From Clostridiaceae bacterium (lineage in GTDB: Bacteria > Bacillota > Clostridia > Acetivibrionales > DUMB01): 34,324 nucleotides of DNA. This document shows positions 15,694-23,530 of this stretch, piece by piece (position 1 is the stretch's first letter; each line of letters begins with the position of its first letter). Where the stretch lies: positions 1-34,324 of the forward strand of contig DUMB01000035.1 in assembly GCA_012840085.1 (NCBI GenBank). Direction: 5' to 3'. Under the pieces are notes generated by a model that was given only the letters and a program-made list of their open reading frames with translations, was not told the DNA's origin and did not search any database. Made by a program: the position numbers and the translations under genes.

Positions 15694-16284
15694 ATGAGCA
15701 TACTCATCCTAACGGGCAGTCCCCGTGCTAACGGAAATACTATGGAATTGTGCAAAACTTTTCTTGAGGAAGTGAAAATGATGGGGGCTGGCACCAGGTA
15801 CGTCACCTTAGCGGGAAAGGATATCAGTCCATGCCTCGGCTGTTATGCATGTCTGGATGCCCAGGGTGAATATGGATTCATTCAGCATGATGATATGTAA
15901 CCCATATTAGAGGATGCCATGTGGGACGATGTGGCCGTATTGGCATGCCCCATCTATTCATGGTACTGTCCAACGCTTATGAAATCAGTACTGGACAGAC
16001 ATTACGGTCTCAATAAGTTTTACGGAAGTGCCACAGGTTCCCTTTGGTCTGGAAATAAGGCAGCCCTTTTCCTTACTCACGGGTACGACAGAGAATACGC
16101 CTGTACCCCTTTCGAGACAGGTGTAAAGAACCTTTGCGTACATTCGTCCCTGGAGTATATTGGCATGTATAGTGCAGGAGATATAGACAATAAGGCTTCT
16201 ATGCATACCAAAAAGGCTGTAGAAGGAGCAAAACTGTTTGTAAGAAAGATAGCTGGAGAAAGGCCTGATATTTCATCCATTTAG
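15694..16284 (+). pseudogene. NADPH-dependent FMN reductase (flavodoxin-like) with an in-frame TAA
   Basis: Two consecutive pieces in the same frame make one flavodoxin-fold NAD(P)H-dependent FMN reductase of about 196 residues. The first (residues 1-68) has the FMN phosphate loop LTGSPRANGNT and the typical CLGCYAC; the second has PILEDAMWDDVAVLACPIYSWYCP and GNKAALFLTHGYD. They are separated only by TAA at 15898-15900, in HDDM-stop-PILEDA, where relatives usually have Gln. A CAA-to-TAA change would explain it. Otherwise the gene looks undamaged, so the mutation is recent, or a sequencing error, or is read through. Ends 14 bases before an MBL gene, probably in one operon. Confidence 0.85.
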
Positions 16285-16298
16285 GCGGAGGTGGTATA

Positions 16299-17087
16299 AT
16301 GAAAATTACAGCTTTAGTGGAAAACCGTTCTGAAGGCAAACTAAAGCCAAAACATGGTCTTTCACTATATATTGAGACAGAGAAGCATAAATTGCTATTT
16401 GATCTTGGCCCTGACGCTACTTTATTTGAAAACGCCAAAAAGAAAAATATTGATGTTTCAGAAATAGATACTGTCATTATTTCACACGGACATAAGGATC
16501 ACGGCGGAGCTCTGAAACGTTTTTTGCAGATCAACTCAAAGGCAAAAATCTATGTGCAGCGCAGGGCATTTGAGCAGCATTACAGTAAGTTTCTTTTTTT
16601 CATGGTAAATGTCGGGCTGGACAGACGTTTTGGGGACCATCCACAAGTAATTCTTGTGGACGGCGATATAGAAATTGACGAAGAATTAAGTTTGTTTATC
16701 GTAAACGAAAACAGCAAATGTTATTCAAGTGCCAATGATTCGCTGTATGAAAGTTGTCAAAAAGACTACTTCAAGCACGAGCAGAATCTTGTAATCCGGG
16801 AAGAACAGACAGCATTGATCATTGGATGTGGTCATACGGGTATTGTAAATATCATGGAAAAGGCTGTAAGTTTTGCTCCGCAGGTTTGCGTGGGAGGCTA
16901 TCATCTTTTTAATCCACTGACGAAGAAAACAGTTGATAAATATTTATTAGATGAAATAGTAGAAAACTTGAAAAAGTATCCACAGGTACAGTTCTATACT
17001 TGTCATTGTACCGGTAAAAAGGCTTATGACTATTTGGCTTCAAAACTGCCGAATATGCATTATCTGTTTTGTGGTAATACAATTTAA
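16299..17087 (+). CDS. MBL-fold metallo-hydrolase, dihydropterin/RFAP-synthase-like
   Basis: The 262-residue protein belongs to the MBL-fold group often annotated as 7,8-dihydropterin-6-methyl-4-(beta-D-ribofuranosyl)-aminobenzene-5'-phosphate synthase-like. The metal motif HGHKDHGG follows LLFDLGPDATLFENA, and later ligands are expected in GCGHTGI and FYTCHCTG. No signal peptide is present. The true substrate in bacteria is not known, and I would not use the synthase name as a function. GGAGGTGG lies five bases before the ATG. It follows the broken FMN reductase gene by 14 bases. Confidence 0.88.
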   Translation: MKITALVENRSEGKLKPKHGLSLYIETEKHKLLFDLGPDATLFENAKKKNIDVSEIDTVIISHGHKDHGGALKRFLQINSKAKIYVQRRAFEQHYSKFLFFMVNVGLDRRFGDHPQVILVDGDIEIDEELSLFIVNENSKCYSSANDSLYESCQKDYFKHEQNLVIREEQTALIIGCGHTGIVNIMEKAVSFAPQVCVGGYHLFNPLTKKTVDKYLLDEIVENLKKYPQVQFYTCHCTGKKAYDYLASKLPNMHYLFCGNTI

Positions 17088-17241
17088 TAAAGATATTTTT
17101 TAAGTTTCATAACAGCTTGGTGCTATGTAAGTGAGTAAAATCAATATTACTCTTATTGTCATGTTTCCGTTATTTCTTAAAGAATTTTTGCCAAGATAAA
17201 ACATGGTAGGGAAGTAACAATAATATAAAGCAGTATTAAAG

Positions 17242-17490
17242 TGTCGATTTCATACAAGAGATTTTTACGCAGCAGAAGAGCCCTTTTTCATGGCTCTGCA
17301 AAACCATGAGGGAATGACCCAGGATGAATTAACCTCCATTGTTTGTGTTGACAAAGCAGCTACGGCTCGGGCAGTAAAATCTTTAGAGGAAGATATAGAT
17401 AGGCTTTATTCTTTCTTGCTTCAAATGGAGGTAAATATGAATAAAATCTCTAACAAAAGAGTTTATCATGGAAATGGGGACGGAGAATGA
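17242..17490 (+). pseudogene. marR-family regulator with internal deletion
   Basis: The frame contains the MarR winged-helix recognition part (EGMTQDELTSIVCVDKAATARAVKSLEE) and then jumps directly to what looks like the C-terminal dimerisation helix (DIDRLYSFLLQMEVNMNKIS). The wing and following helix, about 50-60 residues, are missing between SLEE and DIDRL. Sequence upstream of the ATG at 17290 (YAAEEPFFMALQNHEG, open from about 17242) also looks MarR-like, and a different frame gives ISYKRFLRSRRAL, so a frameshift probably hit the 5' end too. It overlaps the MATE gene as ATGA. A MarR regulator next to a MATE efflux gene is a common pairing; this one probably no longer works as a repressor. 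Confidence 0.75.
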
Positions 17491-18884
17491 AAGACATAAC
17501 TGCAAATACAAGGTTAAGTGACAATCCACTTGGTTATGCACCTGTACTTGGATTAATTGGAAAGTTTGCCATTCCTTCTATTATCAGCATGATGGTAGCA
17601 GCAGCCTATAATATTACAGATCAGATTTTCATTGGCCATAAGGTTGGTATGCTTGGCAATGGTGCTACTAATGTAGTTTTTCCAGTTGTGACCTTTACAA
17701 CGGCCTTTGCGCAGCTGATTGGTGTGGGAACTGCAGCAAACTTCAATATTAATATGGGTGCGAAAAGAGAGAAGGAAGCAAAATATTTTATCGGAACAGG
17801 TATTACCTTGATGTCCATCATCGGACTATTTATATTCAGTATAGTATTCCTTCTGAAAAGACCAATTCTTCTTCTTTGTGGTGCAACAGAGAATGTACTC
17901 CCGCTGGCAATGGCATATCTGGGTATTACAGTCATAGGACTACCTTTCCAACTCTTTACTACTGCAAGCAGCAGTTTAATCCGAGCTGATGGCAGCCCCA
18001 CCTATTCTATGATTTGTAATATTACCGGTGCTATATTGAATGTGTTTTTGGATTGGTTATTCATGTTTGTATTTGGTTGGGGAATTCAAGGAGCTGCGAT
18101 AGCAACAGTGATTGGACAGATTCTATCTTTTTCCCTTTGTGCAATCTACTATTTTAAGTTCAAAACCTTTCAAATAACCCGGGGAATGCTAGGTATAAAA
18201 TGGCGTTATGTAATACGGATTATAAAACTTGGAACCTCAAATTTTATTAATCATACCATTATGATGATTGTAAATATTGTTCTAAATAACAGCCTGAAAA
18301 TCTATGGCGCTATGTCCATTTATGGCAGTGATATTCCTTTGGCAGTATCCGGTGTTATTGCAAAATTAAACAGCATTCTATCAGCCGTTTCCATTGGTTT
18401 GGCCCAGGGCTGTCAACCAATTTTAGGTTTTAATATGGGGGCCAAAAATTATTCCAGGGTGAAGGAAACTTACAAAAAGGCTGTCTCCATTGCTATAGCT
18501 GTTAGTGTTCTGGCTTTTATTCTGTTTCAATGCTTTCCGAGACAAATCACCGGGATTTTCGGAAGCGGAAGTGACCTATATTTTCAGTTTGCAGAGAAAT
18601 ATCTGAGAATTTATATGTTCATGGTATGTTTCTTTGGTGTACAACCAGTAACAATCAATTACTTTACCGGCACGGGAAATGTGAAACAGGGAATTATATT
18701 GTCACTATCAAGGCAAGGTTTCTTTCTCATTCCTTTGCTCTTGATTCTGCCGCAATTTTTAGGACTGACAGGTGTTCTTTATGCCGGTCCCATAGCAGAC
18801 TTAATGGCCTGCCTTCTCTCTTTTGCAATGATAGCCTTAAATTTCAGAAAATTAGATTCGCAACAAGGATTGGCTGGTAAATGA
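17487..18884 (+). CDS. MATE family multidrug efflux transporter (MepA-like)
   Basis: The 465-residue protein has about 12 membrane segments in two related halves and the usual MATE patterns: IPSIISMMVAAAYNITDQIFIG near the start, GVGTAANFNINMGAK, SSLIRADGSPTYSM, and in the second half GLAQGCQPILGFNMGAKNY. MATE proteins export cationic drugs or metabolites in exchange for Na+ or H+. The MepA-like subgroup is typical of Firmicutes. Its start codon overlaps the stop of the marR remnant, and no separate promoter is needed; because the regulator is broken, expression may be constitutive. GGGGACGGAG precedes the ATG. Confidence 0.93.
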   Translation: MKDITANTRLSDNPLGYAPVLGLIGKFAIPSIISMMVAAAYNITDQIFIGHKVGMLGNGATNVVFPVVTFTTAFAQLIGVGTAANFNINMGAKREKEAKYFIGTGITLMSIIGLFIFSIVFLLKRPILLLCGATENVLPLAMAYLGITVIGLPFQLFTTASSSLIRADGSPTYSMICNITGAILNVFLDWLFMFVFGWGIQGAAIATVIGQILSFSLCAIYYFKFKTFQITRGMLGIKWRYVIRIIKLGTSNFINHTIMMIVNIVLNNSLKIYGAMSIYGSDIPLAVSGVIAKLNSILSAVSIGLAQGCQPILGFNMGAKNYSRVKETYKKAVSIAIAVSVLAFILFQCFPRQITGIFGSGSDLYFQFAEKYLRIYMFMVCFFGVQPVTINYFTGTGNVKQGIILSLSRQGFFLIPLLLILPQFLGLTGVLYAGPIADLMACLLSFAMIALNFRKLDSQQGLAGK

Positions 18885-19112
18885 GTTTTAAAATATAAGT
18901 CAGTGTTGCCTGTGAGAACAATATTGGGCGGTTTGTTAAAAGAGTATTTTCAAATCCTGATTAACTGAGATTTGCTGGAGAGTTAAATATTTCTATGATA
19001 TAATCAAATAAGTAAATTCTAAAGAAACCATAAAAGCTATATAAATTTATAATAACAGAACAAAAAATTGTTGTAAAAATTTATGTATAATTTTAAGCAG
19101 GTGGGGATTACA

Positions 19113-20333
19113 ATGGACAGGAATATTAGCTTAAATGTACCGTTTAAGGAAAAAGTACCGCTCAGTGAGCTTACATCGCGAATGAAGCGCTTCTTAAATG
19201 AAATGAACAAAGACTATCCCGACTGGGAAATGGCTGTAATTTTCAGCAAGGTTAATATGTATTATTTTACCGGTACCATGCAGGATGGCATGTTAGTCAT
19301 TCAACGGGACAATGAACCGGTATTATGGGTCAGAAGAAGTTATGAACGGGCATGCGATGAGTCCCTGTTTCCTTCAATCAGGCCTATGAACAGCTACCGT
19401 GATGCAGCTGAAAATATAAAGAACTTTCCTGATACTATTCACATAGAAACTGAAGTAGTTCCTGTTGCCATGCTTCAGCGGCTTCAGAAATATTTTCCTT
19501 TTAAAGAGGTAAGTTCTCTGGATAGGCAGATTTCCAAGGTAAGGGCGTTGAAAAGCAAATATGAACTTTCAATAATGGAAACGGCCGGCAAATTGCATGC
19601 CAGATTATTAGAGGAACTGGTTCCGGGTCTGCTTCATGAAGGTATGAGTGAAGCGGAATTTGCCGGGGAATTGTACTCTGTAATGATGAAAGAAGGGCAT
19701 CATGGAGTATCACGTTTTGCCATGTTTGACACGGATATTGGCCTCGGGCAAATAGGTTTTGGAGAGAGTTCTATTTACCCGTGCTTTTTTAACGGTCCCG
19801 GCGGAAATTATGGCGTGTGTCCTGCAGTACCGGCCATTGGCAGTCGTGAACGCAGGCTTAGGAAGGGGGATCTGGTTTTTGTTGATTTGGGATTCGGTGT
19901 AAACGGCTATCACACTGACAAGACGATGACATATGTATTTGGTGGATCATTGCCGGAAGAGGCCGTAAAAATTCATAAAAAATGTGTGGAAATACAGGAG
20001 AGGATTGCAGAAAGGCTAAAGCCAGGAGTAATTCCGGAGGATTTGTATAACTCAATAATGGATAGCCTGGATAATAATTTTTTAAAAAACTTTATGGGTT
20101 TTGGAAACCGGCAGGTCAGGTTTTTAGGCCATGGGATCGGCCTGCATATAGATGAGTGGCCGGTTATTGCCAGAGGTTTTACAGAACCGCTTCAGGAAGG
20201 GTTTGTTTTTGCGGTTGAGCCTAAAAAAGGAATAGAAAACATAGGCATGGTTGGCATAGAAAATACATTTGTTGTAACTTGTGAAGGTGGGCGGTGCATT
20301 ACCGGGAACAATCCCGGACTAATTATGGTGTAA
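19113..20333 (+). CDS. M24 family metallopeptidase (Xaa-Pro peptidase-like)
   Basis: The 406-residue protein has a creatinase-like N-terminal domain (1-170) and a C-terminal pita-bread peptidase domain. All five metal ligands typical of the family appear in order: two Asp in [18 protein letters not shown], His in [13 protein letters not shown], Glu in FAVEPKKG and Glu in VGIENTFVV. It would cleave Xaa-Pro bonds or a related small substrate in the cytoplasm. I chose the ATG at 19113 because GGTGGGG stands eight bases upstream; an in-frame ATG at 19083 lacks such a site. It is monocistronic and followed closely by a hairpin. Confidence 0.92.
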   Translation: MDRNISLNVPFKEKVPLSELTSRMKRFLNEMNKDYPDWEMAVIFSKVNMYYFTGTMQDGMLVIQRDNEPVLWVRRSYERACDESLFPSIRPMNSYRDAAENIKNFPDTIHIETEVVPVAMLQRLQKYFPFKEVSSLDRQISKVRALKSKYELSIMETAGKLHARLLEELVPGLLHEGMSEAEFAGELYSVMMKEGHHGVSRFAMFDTDIGLGQIGFGESSIYPCFFNGPGGNYGVCPAVPAIGSRERRLRKGDLVFVDLGFGVNGYHTDKTMTYVFGGSLPEEAVKIHKKCVEIQERIAERLKPGVIPEDLYNSIMDSLDNNFLKNFMGFGNRQVRFLGHGIGLHIDEWPVIARGFTEPLQEGFVFAVEPKKGIENIGMVGIENTFVVTCEGGRCITGNNPGLIMV

Positions 20334-20336
20334 AAG

Positions 20337-20375
20337 GCATGTCCAAGTGAGGATTTTTCACTTGCAAAAACATGC
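20337..20375. terminator. Hairpin between convergent genes
   Basis: Nested stems GCATGT/ACATGC and CAAGTGA/TCACTTG lie between the M24 gene and the convergent Na/Pi transporter gene, four bases after the M24 stop. The inner loop contains a T-run and the descending arm is followed by A's in the plus sense, so the site may serve both strands. Confidence 0.5.
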
Positions 20376-20392
20376 ACTGCTCAATATATTAC

Positions 20393-22156
20393 TCAATTTT
20401 CAATCATGTATTTTCTCGAATATGACTCAAAATACTTGGCGTATGTTTCGCTTTTCAGCCGTTTTATACTGTCAAGATATTCATGAGTATCAAAGGAATC
20501 CGATTCCAACGCAATCATTGCCACGGCTATATTGGAACAGTGATCTGCTATGCGCTCATAACTGTTCATAATATCGTTGAATACAAAACTGGAATTGAGG
20601 GAACATACGCCGTTTTTCAGTCTTTGAACATGATGGAGCTTCAGTTCGTCGCACAGATTGTCGATTAGCTCTTCCAACGGCTCAATTTTTTCTGCAAGTT
20701 GCAAATCATTATTAAGAAAAGCGTCAATTGCCATTGTCAAAATTTCTGCTACAGCATTCCCAATTACACGCAGCTCATTCCTGGCATCAGTTGAAAAGAC
20801 GACTTCTTTTTCGTGAATTTCTTTAGCGGCTTCCGCAAGATTGACTGCATGATCGGAAATGCGCTCAAAGTCAGTAATGGTATGCAAAAACTTTCCAATG
20901 CTCTCGTTTTATTTATCGGTTAATTCCTTGCTTGTAATTTTTAAAAGATACGTTCCGAGCCTGTCCTCATACCGGTCTACGGTATTCTCAATTAACTGTA
21001 CATGTTCATAACCCTCCTGCGAGAAACTTTGTATCAGTCCAAATGACAGGAATAGGCTTTCTTTCGCCTTGACGGCCATATCATTAATCGCATCGCGGCA
21101 TTGCTCGACAGCAAGTGACGGGTGGTCTATAAATCGTTCCTCCAATGGTTTTAACGGCAGGTCATCAACGCTTTTTTCGATACCGGAGCGAACAAGCAAG
21201 TTGGAGATTGCCTCAAGCTGTCTGTTAAAGGGGAACAGGACGGCGACGACCGCAAAACGATAGATGCTGTTGAGAGCTGCCACAGTTGTCATTGTCATGG
21301 ATTTACTGATAAAAGAAAAATTCAAAAAAGAATTAAGCCCATAGAACACCGTTGAGCTGAGAATCACGCCAAGCGCATTGCTGGTTAGATAAGCCAAAGC
21401 AGTACGCTTTCCAGCCGTGGTCGCACCTACGGCAGATAACAGGACGGGAACTGCGGCTCCAATGGCTATGCCCATGATAAGAGGGAACGCCATATCAAAT
21501 TGAACAGTTCCCGTCATGGCCAATGCCTGCAAAATTCCTACGGCAGCAGAAGCGCTTTGCAGAATGCTTGTAAAGGCAATGCCCACAAGAATACCAACAA
21601 AAGGATTGGAAAATTCCGTAAGAATACTGATAAATTGTTCATTATTCTTTAATGGCGTTACGGCACCGCTCATAATAGACATACCAAACATCAAGACCGT
21701 AAACCCAAGAAATACGTTGCCCAGGTGGTTCTTAAAACGTTCTTTTGAGAACATACGAAAGTAAATACCAACCAACGCAGTAATGCAAGTTAACGTATCA
21801 GTGGAAAACAGCATGAGCCAACCAGAACCGGCATTGATTCCGGACAGGCAGATAATCCAACCGGTGATGCTGGTACCGAAAATCGCGCCAAGCACGATGG
21901 GAATAGCTTGTCTGATTTTCATAATGCCTGAATTTACAAAACCAACGACCATGACAGATGTTGCAGAAGAAGATTGAATTACTGTGGTGATTCCGGCTCC
22001 AAACAGGAGTCCTTTCAATGGAGTTCCTGTGAGCTTGTATAAAATAACCTCGAGTTTATTTCCGGCTACCTGTTTTAAGCCTTCTCCCATCAGAATCATA
22101 CCGAACAAGAACATGGCTATGCCGGTAATCAATTCGAAAATATTTGAAATGTTCAT
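20393..22156 (-). pseudogene. Na/Pi cotransporter (NptA/PhoU-domain type) interrupted by an in-frame TAA
   Basis: On the minus strand one continuous frame of about 587 codons encodes a Na+/phosphate cotransporter: an N-terminal membrane part with the paired QSSSA-like repeats (VIQSSSATSVMVVG and ILQSASAAVGIL), then a cytoplasmic PhoU-like helical domain (HTITDFERISDHAVNL and YERIADHCSNIA). A single TAA (complement at 20909-20911) separates SKELTDK from NESIGKFLHTITDFER; both sides are in the same frame and align with an uninterrupted family pattern. The membrane part alone (415 residues) might still be made. The start at 22156 is supported by AAGGAGA five bases upstream; an upstream in-frame start at 22189 lacks one. 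No phosphate-regulon genes are nearby. Confidence 0.88.
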
Positions 22157-22603
22157 GTAATCTCCTTCCTTGCAAAATACCTGGGTCAAAACAAATTGGC
22201 ATTATCCATCGGCGCTTAATTGCTGTACATAAAGGTACGATTAGCAATGCACCAGCCACTTTACAGGTCTTTTTGAAAACTCAAATATAAAAAGCCTTAT
22301 ACATAATAACATAAATATTTAAATATCGAAAGAAGTAAATTTCGTTTTTAATCCTCTTTTAGTTTTTTTGATTCTCATGACAATGATAAGCACCCTAAGA
22401 TTTGGGTGCTGTTTAGTTTCCTGTTAGTTAACGAGTTGACTGTTTCTTGCACTTGGTGCATTAAGGCCGGATGTTAATATCTGATTTACGTGCTCTTCGC
22501 TTATCTCCTCCGATGTAAACTCTTACTAATTATATTACATTTAACCTGTATAATCGGGACAAAGGACAAAAAAGATTGTCTTAATTGTTTTCAGAGGCTT
22601 CAA
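22157..22603. other. Intergenic region upstream of the Na/Pi transporter gene
   Basis: This 447-base stretch between two minus-strand genes contains a 7-bp hairpin (AGCACCC/GGGTGCT, 22389-22410), which may end the TtcA-like transcript on the minus strand. The rest is AT-rich, and the promoter for the transporter gene should lie in 22190-22380. No gene was recognised. Confidence 0.5.
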
Positions 22604-23326
22604 TCAGTCTGACTTTTCCCAACCTGGAATATTGCCTGTCTGAACGGCATGGAAAAGCCGTTTCTTAAGTTCAGGGCTTTCAGATTGCAGGGATTTTATT
22701 AATTCTTTTACATAATTGCGCTTAGTATAGCCATCAACAGGACACATATTTTTAACCACCGGCAGGTTATATGCATTACGGAAACCCTTTATGTCTACCT
22801 CTTTTACATATATTAACGGCCTTATGAGGGTTATATCTGATCTATCAAGGTATGTAACAGGAGAAAAGCAGTAGAATCTTCCTTCATAAATCAAAGACAT
22901 CATCATGGTTTCTATGACATCATCAAAATGATGGGCATATGCTTTTTTATTGCACCCAAGCTCCTTTGCTTTTATATTAAATGCACCCTTGCGCAGCCTG
23001 GCACAGAGAGAACAGGGGCTTTTCTCCTTTCGATACGAAAAAATAATTTCAGCTATTTGTGTGTCTATTATTGTATAATTAACACCAAGCTCTTTGCAAA
23101 GTTTCTCAACTTGTGAAAAGTCCATATCTTTTAAGCCCATGTTTACAGTTATTGCTTCAATATCAAATTTTTTTGGATAGAAACGACGTAAATGAGATAA
23201 AGCATACAATAGTGTTAAACTATCCTTGCCGCCAGAGAGTCCAATAGCAATTTTATCCCCATCGTCAATCATTTTATAGTCATCAATTGCTTTTCTTACA
23301 GAACCAAGCAGCTTTTGCAACTCCAT
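22604..23326 (-). CDS. TtcA-like PP-loop tRNA thiolation protein
   Basis: The 240-residue protein has the ATP pyrophosphatase loop SGGKDS at residues 31-36, and three cysteines placed like the [4Fe-4S] ligands of TtcA: Cys105 and Cys108 (CSLC) and Cys195 (MCPVDG). TtcA makes 2-thiocytidine at position 32 of some tRNAs; related TtcA/TilS-family proteins in Clostridia are common and not all have been tested. HHFDDVIETMMM matches the family's central motif. It is a single gene with AAAGG about nine bases before the ATG. I am sure of the family, less of the exact tRNA target. Confidence 0.88.
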   Translation of the reverse strand: MELQKLLGSVRKAIDDYKMIDDGDKIAIGLSGGKDSLTLLYALSHLRRFYPKKFDIEAITVNMGLKDMDFSQVEKLCKELGVNYTIIDTQIAEIIFSYRKEKSPCSLCARLRKGAFNIKAKELGCNKKAYAHHFDDVIETMMMSLIYEGRFYCFSPVTYLDRSDITLIRPLIYVKEVDIKGFRNAYNLPVVKNMCPVDGYTKRNYVKELIKSLQSESPELKKRLFHAVQTGNIPGWEKSD

Positions 23327-23530
23327 AAAATCACGCCTTTCTATATATCTTGCATAAACCAGGTTTAAATTGCCATTTTAATTTACTTCGAAATCAGTAA
23401 ATATTATAGCATATGTATTTTATTAATGTTTTGAGTTAGCTGACATTGTTACATAAAACTATGTACCTTGTTTCCAGACATGAGTTCTTTTCTATTCAAT
23501 ACAAAAATTTGTTTCTGTTCATTATAAACT

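Noticed and set aside
15898..20911. Reassignment of TAA as a sense codon
   Set aside because: TAA ends many intact genes here, for example hypE at 9066 and the large subunit at 11889, so the two in-frame TAAs are individual mutations, errors or readthrough cases.
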